This document shows positions 15,759-24,968 of a stretch of 37,004 bases of DNA, in pieces (the first letter of the stretch is position 1; each line of letters starts with the position of its first letter). The notes below the pieces were generated by a model. That model was given only the letters and a program-made list of their open reading frames with translations. It did not search any database and was not told the DNA's origin. The position numbers and the translations under genes are program-made. This DNA is from JAIRVZ01 sp031553755 (GTDB lineage: Bacteria > Bacteroidota > Bacteroidia > Bacteroidales > Azobacteroidaceae): positions 1-37,004 of the forward strand of contig JAVBKZ010000096.1 of NCBI GenBank assembly GCA_031553755.1. The letters run 5' to 3'.

Positions 15759-15967
15759 AATATTTTTTTTCAATTTTCACAAATTGAACAATTTTTCAGT
15801 AAACTTGATTTTTTAAGATTTTATGCACTAAATTAACCCAAATTATTGCAAAATAAGACAAAAAAAATGTATTTTTAGCATTAAATTGACTTTATTTGAT
15901 GCTATTTACAAATTATTTTTGTGGTTGAAAAAAACTTTTATTTGTATAACTCTAACAACGCAAACCA

Positions 15968-16336
15968 ATGGAAAGCAATCTTAAATTGTTCACAAAACTA
16001 TTCAAACCTAAAATTAATTCATTGAATAATTTAGATTTGAACGGTTTTATATGTCAAAAAAAAGTGACTTCTTTAACAAAAGAAATCAACAATCTGGTTA
16101 AAGCATGTTTTTGCGACCAACAAGTTTTAGACATTGAATTTTTCAAATCTTCTAACGAACTTCTTGTTGTTATTATAAACAACACATTAGACATTGTCTA
16201 TAAGGAAATTACAAATACAGAAAAAACTTTTCATCTTATCGTGGAAATGTATAATTGGCCAGCCGGTTCATACACTCTCATGATGAATAACAAAGATGGA
16301 ATTAATATTTTCGGAAATTTTGAATTATCTGCCTGA
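15968..16336 (+). CDS. Hypothetical protein, probable small beta-sandwich
   Basis: A 122-residue protein without a signal peptide or membrane helix. The N-terminal half is basic and partly helical (LTKEINNLVKACFCDQQ). The C-terminal half alternates hydrophobic and polar residues like beta strands and ends GSYTLMMNNKDGINIFGNFELSA, a pattern seen in small Ig-like tail modules (pGxYxL..n..G....G.f.i) such as DUF3244-type proteins. The family assignment is uncertain. It begins 209 bp after the DUF1016-type gene and converges on the TPR gene, ending 14 bp from that gene's stop. A weak TTTATTTG (15937-15944) may be the -7 region. Confidence 0.6.
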   Translation: MESNLKLFTKLFKPKINSLNNLDLNGFICQKKVTSLTKEINNLVKACFCDQQVLDIEFFKSSNELLVVIINNTLDIVYKEITNTEKTFHLIVEMYNWPAGSYTLMMNNKDGINIFGNFELSA

Positions 16337-16350
16337 TTGAAATTTAACTC

Positions 16351-18561
16351 TTATGCTTTATTCAATTCATATTTTATTAAATCCAAAATCAAAGGTATAT
16401 CTGTATGATTCACGCCCACCGTCATAAGGTCTGGCATATCTATATTTAGAGTTTCCTGAAACTTCGAAAATGAACCCCAATATCTCACAGATAACACATA
16501 ATAATCTATTGCTTGCTTGATATTCTTCATCGCCAAATAAGTATGCCCAATGTTCAAATAATCATGTCCTTCGGGATTTTTTTCTAATATTTTATTGTAA
16601 TAATCCAACGATTGACTGTATTTCCCGGTTAAAAACGAACACCAAGCGATAGGTTTCCAGGCTTTACTTCCATTTTTATCAATATATTCTACTTTAAAGT
16701 AACAGTTCAACGCTTCTTTGTAATTTTTCAGTTCGAGGAAACAATGGCCAATATTCAACTGTATTGATAAATTGTCGGGATGCAACTGTTCAACTTTTCT
16801 GTAATACAACAAAGCGTCTTCAGGCTTCTTCAAAATCCGGTAACAATACGCGATTTTTTTAAGTGTCCATGAATTGGCCGGATGCAATGCTTCCGCCGCG
16901 AGATAATTATTTAACGCGTCTTCAATCTGCCCCGCAATTTGTTTACAATATCCTCTTTTCTGGAAAATAACATAATTATCCGGTTCTTTTTTCAACAAAT
17001 CATCGAATATTTCAGCAGCTTCTTTATAATAATTTTTATTGAAATAATATTCCGCGATAATCCATAAATATGATTTATCATCTATTAATTTGAATATCAT
17101 ACCGGATTGATAAAATTCTTTTCCATATTCAAAAACATCTTCAAATTCAGTCCTTCTCGGATGTAATTTATAAAATCGATATAAGTCTCTTATATATTGA
17201 TTGGCAATGTTATTGACTTGTTTTTCAGGATTGGGCAACTCCGATTTTTGTAATTCACTCAATGACATAGAATCGGCAGTAAATTGTCCGCTCATCATTT
17301 TCCTAACAGATTCAGGCATTTGTTTCAAACTCAAATAAAACGAATATTTATCCGAATTACAAAGGAATGAAGATTGGAATATCATTTCAACAATTTCATT
17401 CATTTCCTGTTTGCCGGAAGGTGTTAAAAATTCGGAATAAGAAAGCGAAAACGGTAAAAACCAATTGGAGATTTCATTGAAAAAACGATCTGATTTCAAA
17501 TGAGAAAACGAAGAATGCATCACATCGGCGCCTTCCATCTGTAATTCCGAAAATTCCTGAAGTTTTTCATTTAACCCCGATTTTTCTATCAAATTTTTCC
17601 ACTCCGGATTTTTTTCATCAATTCCTGAATCAGATATTAAATCGTTCAAATTGATTTTTTTACTTAAACCGGGATTTAATTTCATCATTTCAGGTAAAAT
17701 TTCTTCCGTAATTCTACGGGTAATTTTTTCAGTATCTTTACTGATAATAAATTGGAGTATGATGTTTACTACACTTTTAACAAACGATTTATTTTCGGAC
17801 AAATGCATCAGGCGGTTATCTATTTCAGGATATAAATACAATCGCTTGTCGTATTTCCTAAAAACGAGTAACAATCCGACTATCGCTCGTTGACGTACTT
17901 CCTGATGAGAATTTTCACAGGTTTCTAATAGCAGTTCTATTTTATTTGCATCAAAATTTTCAAGTAAGCCTAATGTTAATCCGGTAACAATTAAACATTG
18001 TACGGAAAATGGATTTGAATGATTCGAAAGCAAATTCGAGAGAATATTCCACTCATCTTTATCCAAATCATCATTCAACCATACAAAATCAAATATTTGC
18101 CGGGCAATGGTTTCCAAATCTTTATGTAAACTGACAGACAAATCGTTTTCATTTTCCAACAAGCTACTAAGAGCCTGTTTTCCAATAATATCATCAAGCG
18201 AAATGGACAAATTTTTCAGATTATGTTCTGATTCGTGTTGTTTGAATATTCTTTTTTTATCAAAATAAAAAGAAGATGAATTTTTTATTTGATATTGTAA
18301 CAATACACCGTCTGCCAATTTATAAGAAGAACGCAACAAATCATGATATACTTTGTCTTGTTGTGTATCTTCCACTCCTTTGGAAAAATAGCTTAACATT
18401 GCTTTATAAGTCAATTCCAATTCGTTTAGTTCTTCTTCCAACAGCCAATTTTGTAAACTTTGAATCCATGAATGAAGATAATCGAAAGCCTCTTTCAATT
18501 GAAAATTCTCTAAAGCCTGATGTATTTCGAGTATTTGTTTATGCCAATTTTGGTTTGTCAT
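16351..18561 (-). CDS. Large TPR-repeat protein
   Basis: A 736-residue, probably cytoplasmic protein (no signal peptide). The first two-thirds are helical and leucine-rich, with possible HEAT-like repeats (about 150-280: IFDFVWLNDDLDKDEWNIL, SHQEVRQRAIVGLLLVFRK). The C-terminal third (about 480-700) contains tandem TPR units such as YYKEAAEIFDDLLKKEPDNY, AEALHPANSWTLKKIAYCY and KNYKEALNCYFKVEYIDKNG. This is a protein-protein interaction scaffold; the partner is unknown. It lies 95 bp downstream of the TonB-dependent receptor on the same strand and may be co-transcribed with it. I know similar proteins only as hypothetical TPR proteins of Bacteroidales. Confidence 0.85.
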   Translation of the reverse strand: MTNQNWHKQILEIHQALENFQLKEAFDYLHSWIQSLQNWLLEEELNELELTYKAMLSYFSKGVEDTQQDKVYHDLLRSSYKLADGVLLQYQIKNSSSFYFDKKRIFKQHESEHNLKNLSISLDDIIGKQALSSLLENENDLSVSLHKDLETIARQIFDFVWLNDDLDKDEWNILSNLLSNHSNPFSVQCLIVTGLTLGLLENFDANKIELLLETCENSHQEVRQRAIVGLLLVFRKYDKRLYLYPEIDNRLMHLSENKSFVKSVVNIILQFIISKDTEKITRRITEEILPEMMKLNPGLSKKINLNDLISDSGIDEKNPEWKNLIEKSGLNEKLQEFSELQMEGADVMHSSFSHLKSDRFFNEISNWFLPFSLSYSEFLTPSGKQEMNEIVEMIFQSSFLCNSDKYSFYLSLKQMPESVRKMMSGQFTADSMSLSELQKSELPNPEKQVNNIANQYIRDLYRFYKLHPRRTEFEDVFEYGKEFYQSGMIFKLIDDKSYLWIIAEYYFNKNYYKEAAEIFDDLLKKEPDNYVIFQKRGYCKQIAGQIEDALNNYLAAEALHPANSWTLKKIAYCYRILKKPEDALLYYRKVEQLHPDNLSIQLNIGHCFLELKNYKEALNCYFKVEYIDKNGSKAWKPIAWCSFLTGKYSQSLDYYNKILEKNPEGHDYLNIGHTYLAMKNIKQAIDYYVLSVRYWGSFSKFQETLNIDMPDLMTVGVNHTDIPLILDLIKYELNKA

Positions 18562-18656
18562 GATGATAAATTGTGAATAGTGAATAGAAAATAACAGACA
18601 AAAAATATACCCAAGAAAAAATTATGACAATCTGACAGAATAAAAGATTCCGTTTT

Positions 18657-21062
18657 TCAAAATTCAGCGACGACGCGAGCGTTCAATTGTCTTCCTGTTA
18701 AATAATTAGGAACCGGATACCTGATATTATTTACGTCAGAAACCCAATAATAAGAGTTTACATTTTTGATATCCAGCAAGTTAAAAGCGTCTACTCCAAT
18801 CCAGATATTTTTGAAAAAACGTCCAACTTTTCCTTCATGGGCTTTGTCTGTTTCCCTCAACAATAAATACGACATTCCGATGTCTACACGCCTGTAGGAA
18901 GGGGAATAAAAATATCCGCTTTCGTATCCTTGTCCCGGCGCGGAAAATGGCAATCCTCCGGCCCACACCAATTTGAGATTCATTTGTACCCTATCGTTTT
19001 TGGGTAAACGGTCGGTAAAATAAAGTGAAATATTGTATCGCTGGTCGGTTGGTAAAGGCACTTTCTGACCGTTTATATTTTGTTGGGCTTTCATAAGAGA
19101 AACGCTCAACCAAGAATCTGTACCCTCTACAAATTCTCCCGAAAGTTTCATATCCAATCCCGTAGTATATCCCGATGATAGGTTATATCCATAATAACGG
19201 ATTTTTACATTGTCAACGGTATAAGGCACAAGATTACCTAAATTTTTATAATATGTTTCAACTGTGAATTTAAATGGCCTGTCCATTTTATAAAAGGTAT
19301 AATCTCCTCCTAAAACAAAATGAATCGAACGTTGCGATTTTATATCTTTATTTAACTCGATATAAGCGTTTCCTTCCGAATCGTAAGAAGTAACCCTGAA
19401 TTCTTTATAAAAAGGAGATTGATAATACAATCCGGTAGCGAAACGAAAAGTAAAATTTTGATTTTTCGAAGGAATAAATCCTAAAGATGCTCTCGGACTG
19501 AAAATAAATTCTTTACTGAAATTCCAATAACTTCCACGGATTCCGCCGATTAAAGAAAAAATTCCTTGTTCAGTCCTAAATTTATATGTATCTTGTAAAT
19601 ATCCTGAAAAACGATTTGAAGCGATATCGTTTTTGGAAAACAAATTCCGGTAAACATTAACGGTCTGGTCATTATACGGTATTGAATATCCCATCGAATC
19701 ATGCACTTCCCATTCCCTGATACGGTCGCTGATTATTTCCCTCTGATAAGCCAAAGACCATTGTATATGATTAGATTCAATCCGGAAAGAACCAATATGG
19801 GAAACATTGAACACTTCCGAATTGAGATGGTTGCGGGCATGCTCCTGAAAACGACCAACACCAATCACTTCTTTTTCTGATTCATCTTCACTTTCTCCCA
19901 TGATATCGCTTAACCAGTATTCTCCCGAAAAATCATACGTTTCTTCTTCCAATGACTCAAATCCTGATATTTGCAATGCCAGGTTTGTTTTTTCGTTCAA
20001 TTTATAATTCAATGTCGCTGCTCCGAATATGGTATTGAAAGCATCACGTTCTTGTCCGTCAAAATATACAGTCAATGTTTTAGCGTTAGAAATTGTTCCG
20101 AAAGCCGTATTGCGTGTTTCAGGTACAAAATTGTAGGTATTTTGCGACAAGTTTCCCAAAAAACTCAACGATAAAGCCGGAGTAAAATCATAAGTCATAA
20201 AAGTTTGCAAATCAAGGAAAGTGGGATCGTAATCTCCCGAAGTATCTAAAGTTTTAAGCAAACTTGTTCCCCTTTTGTAGCGAATTCCTGTAACTTGAGA
20301 AAATTTTCCGGCAGCATTTCCGATATACGCGCTCCCTCCCAACAAACTAGCGGCAACAGCGCCTTCAAATTGTGATGGCTTTTTATACATGATGTCTAAC
20401 ACCGACGACATTTTATCGCCATAACGAGCCTCAAATCCTCCGGAAGAAAAGTTCACCTCAGCCGTAAGGTCGGGATTAATAAAACTCAAACCTTCCTGTT
20501 GCCCGCTACGGATAAGCAAAGGCCGTTTTACTTCCGTTCCATTCACATACACTATATTTTCATCGAAATTTCCGCCTCTAACCGAATATTGGGAACTCAA
20601 CTCATTGCTACTCGATACTCCGGCAAAAGTAACAAGCAATGATTCGATACTACCTCCGGCCGGATCAGCCAACATCCTGACTTTCGAAGGATCTAACTTT
20701 TCATTGGTATTCGTCCGCCTTTGCGTTCCTTTAATTTCAACGCCTCCCAAATCAATCGACATGAATTTCATCCTCACGCTCACATTCATATCTCCCGACA
20801 CATTCGGAATAATTCGTTGAGTTTTATTATATCCAATACAAGAAAAAACAATCGTGCATGAATCTCCCACATTGACGTTCAAAGAATATAAACCTTTCTC
20901 GTTGGTCATCGCGCCATTGGCAGTTCCTCGTTGTTGTACGATAACTAATTCTATGGGATTTCCGTCTTCATCGGTAACAATACCTGTGATTTTGGCCTTT
21001 TGAGCTTTGATTGTAAATGAGAAAATTAGAAATAGGAGTATTATTACGGATTTAAATTTCAT
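18657..21062 (-). CDS. TonB-dependent receptor with carboxypeptidase-like N-terminal domain
   Basis: Outer-membrane barrel for active uptake powered by TonB. The signal peptide (residues 1-20, ending KAQ) precedes a CarboxypepD_reg-like beta-sandwich (about 23-100: ITGIVTDEDGNPIELVIVQ, TNEKGLYSLNV). A plug domain follows (about 120-225: GSIESLLVTFAGVSSSNELS, YSVRGGNFDENIVYVNG) and a long barrel rich in alternating aromatic strands, ending in the terminal Phe usual for barrel proteins. The 801-residue size and the absence of a SusD partner argue against a SusC-type glycan importer. The ATG at 21062 was chosen over a TTG at 21068. It lies 76 bp downstream of the ABC ATPase and upstream of the TPR gene. 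The substrate is unknown. Confidence 0.93.
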   Translation of the reverse strand: MKFKSVIILLFLIFSFTIKAQKAKITGIVTDEDGNPIELVIVQQRGTANGAMTNEKGLYSLNVNVGDSCTIVFSCIGYNKTQRIIPNVSGDMNVSVRMKFMSIDLGGVEIKGTQRRTNTNEKLDPSKVRMLADPAGGSIESLLVTFAGVSSSNELSSQYSVRGGNFDENIVYVNGTEVKRPLLIRSGQQEGLSFINPDLTAEVNFSSGGFEARYGDKMSSVLDIMYKKPSQFEGAVAASLLGGSAYIGNAAGKFSQVTGIRYKRGTSLLKTLDTSGDYDPTFLDLQTFMTYDFTPALSLSFLGNLSQNTYNFVPETRNTAFGTISNAKTLTVYFDGQERDAFNTIFGAATLNYKLNEKTNLALQISGFESLEEETYDFSGEYWLSDIMGESEDESEKEVIGVGRFQEHARNHLNSEVFNVSHIGSFRIESNHIQWSLAYQREIISDRIREWEVHDSMGYSIPYNDQTVNVYRNLFSKNDIASNRFSGYLQDTYKFRTEQGIFSLIGGIRGSYWNFSKEFIFSPRASLGFIPSKNQNFTFRFATGLYYQSPFYKEFRVTSYDSEGNAYIELNKDIKSQRSIHFVLGGDYTFYKMDRPFKFTVETYYKNLGNLVPYTVDNVKIRYYGYNLSSGYTTGLDMKLSGEFVEGTDSWLSVSLMKAQQNINGQKVPLPTDQRYNISLYFTDRLPKNDRVQMNLKLVWAGGLPFSAPGQGYESGYFYSPSYRRVDIGMSYLLLRETDKAHEGKVGRFFKNIWIGVDAFNLLDIKNVNSYYWVSDVNNIRYPVPNYLTGRQLNARVVAEF

Positions 21063-21138
21063 TAGCAATGATAATTATTACAGAATAAATAACGAAAAAA
21101 AAATGATTTGAGTATTTTCCAAACCGAAAGTTTGTTTT

Positions 21139-22041
21139 TTATTTACCAACTTCCTGAATAAATATATCATTCATAGACGGAACTTCTTCCTCAAACGATA
21201 AAATTTCATTCGTTTTCACCAAATCCGACAATAATTCTGAATTAGAAATATCTTGTATTTTTTTTATTCTTAATAAAATCGTATTATCAGAGATTTGAGA
21301 GTCAATCAAATTGCAAATTTCGGAATTGATTTTAAAGTCTGAATTTGATACTCTCAATTTGAAAATATTCGTTTTATAACGCGACCTTGTTTCTTTGATA
21401 TTTCCATCCAATATCACTTTCGATTTATTGAGTAAAGCGATTTCATCACAAATTTCTTCAACAGAAGCCATGTTATGAGTTGAAAAGATAATCGTTTTTC
21501 CCTTTGCTTTGAGTTCAAGAATTTCGTTCTTCAAGAGTTCGGCGTTCACAGGGTCAAAACCACTGAAAGGTTCATCAAATATAAGCAATTCAGGTTCATG
21601 TATTACCGTGATGATGAATTGGACTTTTTGTTGCATTCCTTTCGAAAGTTCTTCCAGTTTCTTGTCCCACCACGAAGTGATTCCAAATTTTTCAAACCAG
21701 ATTTTGATTCTTCTTTTCGACTCATCCAAACCCAATCCTTTCAGGCGTGACAAATAAATCGCCTGTTCCCCTACTTTCATTTTTTTATACAATCCCCTTT
21801 CTTCGGGAAGATAACCTATATTGTATATATCGTTTGGATTACACAACCGTCCTTTGAACAAAACACTTCCGCTATCCGGGGCCGTAATCTGGTTAATAAT
21901 CCGGATCAACGTAGTCTTTCCTGCTCCATTAGGACCAAGCAATCCGAAAATTTTACCTTCCGGCACTCTGATACAAACTTTATCCAAAGCCAAATGTCCG
22001 GCATATTGTTTAACTACATCCTGAGTTTCTATAAAATACAT
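21139..22041 (-). CDS. ABC-2 type transporter ATP-binding protein (NatA-like), no permease adjacent
   Basis: A 300-residue ATPase subunit. Walker A is GPNGAGKT (36-43), the signature is LSKGMQQKVQF, Walker B is LLIFDEPFSGFDPVN, and a downstream FSTHNMASVEEIC switch is present. The C-terminal 80 residues form the DUF4162-like tail common in NatA/CcmA-type exporters. The ATG at 22041 is preferred; an upstream in-frame TTG would lie beyond a run of twelve A residues. Such ATPases normally pair with a NatB/ABC-2 permease encoded directly downstream, but here the next gene is the TonB-dependent receptor and no permease is in the window. Confidence 0.93.
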   Translation of the reverse strand: MYFIETQDVVKQYAGHLALDKVCIRVPEGKIFGLLGPNGAGKTTLIRIINQITAPDSGSVLFKGRLCNPNDIYNIGYLPEERGLYKKMKVGEQAIYLSRLKGLGLDESKRRIKIWFEKFGITSWWDKKLEELSKGMQQKVQFIITVIHEPELLIFDEPFSGFDPVNAELLKNEILELKAKGKTIIFSTHNMASVEEICDEIALLNKSKVILDGNIKETRSRYKTNIFKLRVSNSDFKINSEICNLIDSQISDNTILLRIKKIQDISNSELLSDLVKTNEILSFEEEVPSMNDIFIQEVGK

Positions 22042-22043
22042 TG

Positions 22044-22055
22044 TTTTTTTTTTTT
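22044..22055. repeat. Homopolymer A12/T12 at the ABC ATPase start
   Basis: Twelve T on the plus strand, so twelve A in the mRNA, 2 bases before the ATG at 22041. Such tracts slip easily; length change here would alter the initiation region and not the reading frame. Confidence 0.8.
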
Positions 22056-22057
22056 GA

Positions 22058-22090
22058 GTAAACAAGTTAACAAGTAGAGAAGTTTACGAG
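22058..22090. repeat. Short AAGT(T)AAC-type repeat cluster
   Basis: Units AGTAAACAAGT, TAACAAGT and AGTTTACGAG follow each other, with GTAAAC (22059-22064) and GTTTAC (22082-22087) in inverted orientation. The same unit type makes the inverted repeat at 8439-8507, so both are copies of one dispersed repeat family. Confidence 0.55.
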
Positions 22091-22147
22091 TGGCTTACGC
22101 CTGATTTTGAATAACCAAAACTTGCTTACCCATTAGCTATGTTTATG

Positions 22148-22155
22148 CAAAAGTA
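22148..22155 (-). promoter_or_regulatory. -7 box TACTTTTG for the ABC ATPase gene row
   Basis: On the minus strand TACTTTTG matches TAnnTTTG. No clear -33 TTTG is seen. It would give a leader of about 100 nt that contains the repeat cluster and the A12 tract. It is divergent from the serB promoter 124 bp away. Confidence 0.5.
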
Positions 22156-22279
22156 AGATTCTTAAATTGAATATTCATAAAAGAAAGCGATTATTCTTCA
22201 CAAACCTCGTATACATTACAAGCATTTTACATGAAAGATAAAAATCAGGAGAAAAAGCATCCTTTTACAAAAGAATGTA

Positions 22280-22287
22280 TATCTTTG
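22280..22287 (+). promoter_or_regulatory. -7 box TATCTTTG for serB
   Basis: TATCTTTG fits the consensus and overlaps the codons after an in-frame ATG at 22275. Transcription starting about 7 bases downstream would exclude that ATG and leave a very short leader before the ATG at 22305. This decides the serB start. Confidence 0.65.
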
Positions 22288-22304
22288 AGTTAAAAATTTC
22301 TATC

Positions 22305-23534
22305 ATGCATAATATCGAAAAAAGCGAACTTATTTTGGTTAGTATTTCAGGAGAAGATAAACCGGGAGTAACCGCTTCTTTATCCGAAATATTAGCAAGA
22401 CACAACGCCAACATTCTCGACATCGGACAGGCTGATATTCACAACATGCTGTCATTAGGAATTTTATTTCAATCCACAAACGGTTATTCCGGAGAAATTC
22501 TCAAAGAACTTCTTTTCAAAAGTTATGAAATGGACGTTAAAGTGAAATTCAGACCTATTACAGAAGAAGAATACAATAATTGGGTCGGACTGCAAGGAAA
22601 AAACCGTTATATAATTACTCTGTTAGGACGCAAATTAACTGCCCGGCAAATTGCCGCAGTCACTAAAGTCGTGAGCGAACAGGGATTGAACATTGACGAC
22701 ATCAACCGGTTGACCGGACGTATTCCTTTAGACGAAAATATCCGGACTCCTAAAGCAAGCGTTGAATTTTCCGTAAGGGGAACTCCTAAAAACAAGGAAG
22801 AGATGCAACGGCAATTCATGGATTTGTCGGCCGATCTGGAAATGGATATTTCTTTTCAGGAAGAAAGTATGTTTCGCCGCACGCGCCGCCTGATTTGTTT
22901 TGATATGGATTCGACCTTAATCGAAACGGAAGTCATCGACGAACTCGCCATAAAAAACGGTGTTGGAGAGGAAGTTAAAGCGATTACGGAAGCCGCGATG
23001 CGGGGAGAAATTGATTTTTCGGAAAGTTTCAAACGCAGGGTCGCTTTATTGAAAGGATTAGATGTTTCGGTTATGCAGGAAATCGCCGAAAATCTTCCGA
23101 TAACCGAGGGTGTAGACCGTTTAATGAATATCCTGAAAAAAGTAGGATTCAAAATCGCAATACTTTCCGGAGGTTTTACTTATTTTGGCAATTATCTCAA
23201 ACAAAAATATAATATTGACTATGTCTATGCCAATGAATTGGAAATTGAAAACGGGAAATTAACCGGAAATTATAACGGAGATATCGTAGACGGAAAAAGA
23301 AAAGCCGAATTATTGCGGCTAATTGCTCAAGTCGAAAATGTAGACATCAAACAAACTGTAGCTGTAGGCGATGGCGCAAACGACCTTCCCATGATTAGTA
23401 TTGCCGGTTTAGGAATCGCATTCCACGCTAAACCCAAAGTGAAAGCCAATGCCAAACAATCTATTTCGACCATCGGACTTGATGGTATTCTTTATTTTCT
23501 CGGTTATAAAGATTCTCACTTGGATGTTTTTTAG
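22305..23534 (+). CDS. serB: Phosphoserine phosphatase with N-terminal ACT domains
   Basis: Cytoplasmic HAD-superfamily enzyme, last step of serine synthesis: phosphoserine to serine and phosphate. At 409 residues it has an ACT-type regulatory part (about 1-180, starting SEKLILV-like KSELILVSISGEDKPGVTAS) and a HAD domain. The catalytic loop is FDMDSTLIETEVIDELA (Asp200 nucleophile, Asp202 acid/base). Motif II is ILSGGFTYFG and motif III/IV is VAVGDGANDLPMISIAGLGIAFHAKP. The start at 22305 is taken because the -7 box covers the upstream ATG. Only 3 bases separate its stop from the next ATG, so the transglycosylase gene is in the same operon. Confidence 0.96.
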   Translation: MHNIEKSELILVSISGEDKPGVTASLSEILARHNANILDIGQADIHNMLSLGILFQSTNGYSGEILKELLFKSYEMDVKVKFRPITEEEYNNWVGLQGKNRYIITLLGRKLTARQIAAVTKVVSEQGLNIDDINRLTGRIPLDENIRTPKASVEFSVRGTPKNKEEMQRQFMDLSADLEMDISFQEESMFRRTRRLICFDMDSTLIETEVIDELAIKNGVGEEVKAITEAAMRGEIDFSESFKRRVALLKGLDVSVMQEIAENLPITEGVDRLMNILKKVGFKIAILSGGFTYFGNYLKQKYNIDYVYANELEIENGKLTGNYNGDIVDGKRKAELLRLIAQVENVDIKQTVAVGDGANDLPMISIAGLGIAFHAKPKVKANAKQSISTIGLDGILYFLGYKDSHLDVF

Positions 23535-23537
23535 AAA

Positions 23538-24959
23538 ATGAAAACACGATATTATGTCAAAATCACCGTCTTTTTTATCTTTTTATTGATTATTATTTCT
23601 TCATGTAAAAGAAATGAACCATCTAAAATTAAGCATCGGGATTTACCGGAAATAACAAGCGACACCACGTTAACAGCCTTAACCCTTTCCGGTTCAGCAT
23701 CTTACTTCATATACAAAGGCGAAGAAATGGGGTATGAATACGAACTGATTAAAAATTTTGCCGAATCCCGAAATTTAAAATTAGAAATTAAAATCGCTGA
23801 AAATGTCAATCGTTTATCCGAAATGCTACAAGCCGGAGAAGGTGATGTGATCGCTTACAATATTCCTTTAACCAATGAGAAAAAAAAAGAAATCATTTAT
23901 TGCGGACAAGAATTTATTAACGAACAAATTCTTGTACAACGTTCCAACAAAGGAGATACCATCCTGAAAGATGTAACCGATCTGATCGGAAAAGAAATCT
24001 GGGCGGTAAAAAACAGCAAATATTATAATCGACTGGTCAATCTTAACAACGAAATCGGCGGAGGTATTATCATCAAAAATATAGAAAAAGATACCGTAAC
24101 AATCGAAGATTTAATCGGAATGGTCGCTAACGGAGAAATAAAATATACGGTAAGCGATTTAGATATCGCACGACTAAATAAAACATATTATTCAAACCTC
24201 AATATCAATCTTAAAATCAGCCATCCCCAACGTTCATCATGGGCTGTAAACAAAACATCTCCTCAATTAGCCGAAGCGCTAAATGATTGGTTCAAGGAAA
24301 ATTCTAATTCCGTCAGGTATCAGTCTATTATGAAACGTTATTTTGAAATGAGTAAAATGCCGGGAAACGAACCTGTAGAATTATACTCGAAAGGAAAAAT
24401 ATCTCCTTATGACGATTTATTCAAAAAATACGCCGTTCAAATCGATTGGGATTGGCGTTTATTAGCTTCAGTATCCTATCAGGAATCTAAATTTACATTA
24501 GATGGCGAATCGTGGGCCGGAGCCGTTGGTTTGATGGGTTTAATGCCTCGAACCGCTAAAACATTCGGAATAACTCCGGAAGAAAGATTGTTGCCGGAGC
24601 CAAGTATAAAAGCGGGTGTCGCCTATATCAAGGCATTAAAAGACACGTATTCCGAAATAAAGGAAAACGACGAAAAACTAAAATTCATTATTGCCGCATA
24701 CAATGCCGGAAACGCGCATATATTAGACGCTCAAGCATTGGCGAAAAAATACGGTAAGAATCCTCACATTTGGGAAAACAACGTAGAAGAATGCCTGAAA
24801 TGGAAAAGGCTTCCTGAGTTTTACAACGATAGCGTTTGCAAATATGGTTATTTCAGAGGAACAGAAACGTTGAATTACGTCACTTCGGTGATTGAAAGAT
24901 GGAATTTTTACAAAGAAAAAATAAAAGACAATAAAGAAAAACCCGATAAAAAACATTGA
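23538..24959 (+). CDS. mltF: MltF-like membrane-bound lytic transglycosylase
   Basis: Cleaves peptidoglycan glycan strands with formation of 1,6-anhydro-MurNAc ends. The 473-residue lipoprotein has a lipid-attachment Cys in IIISSCKRN. Next comes a solute-binding (SBP_bac_3-like) module (about 45-265: SASYFIYKGEEMGYEYELIK), then an SLT domain (about 290-430). The catalytic Glu is in SVSYQESKF (Glu316); AVGLMGLMPRTAKTFG and IIAAYNAGNAHILDA are the usual SLT motifs. This two-domain order is the MltF/YfhD type. It is directly downstream of serB and converges on the glycosyltransferase gene, with a 9-bp gap between the stops. Confidence 0.93.
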   Translation: MKTRYYVKITVFFIFLLIIISSCKRNEPSKIKHRDLPEITSDTTLTALTLSGSASYFIYKGEEMGYEYELIKNFAESRNLKLEIKIAENVNRLSEMLQAGEGDVIAYNIPLTNEKKKEIIYCGQEFINEQILVQRSNKGDTILKDVTDLIGKEIWAVKNSKYYNRLVNLNNEIGGGIIIKNIEKDTVTIEDLIGMVANGEIKYTVSDLDIARLNKTYYSNLNINLKISHPQRSSWAVNKTSPQLAEALNDWFKENSNSVRYQSIMKRYFEMSKMPGNEPVELYSKGKISPYDDLFKKYAVQIDWDWRLLASVSYQESKFTLDGESWAGAVGLMGLMPRTAKTFGITPEERLLPEPSIKAGVAYIKALKDTYSEIKENDEKLKFIIAAYNAGNAHILDAQALAKKYGKNPHIWENNVEECLKWKRLPEFYNDSVCKYGYFRGTETLNYVTSVIERWNFYKEKIKDNKEKPDKKH

Positions 24960-24968
24960 ATGGAAACA

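Noticed and set aside
22275..22304. Upstream ATG for serB
   Set aside because: The -7 box TATCTTTG (22280-22287) overlaps these codons, and ACT-domain homology begins after the ATG at 22305.
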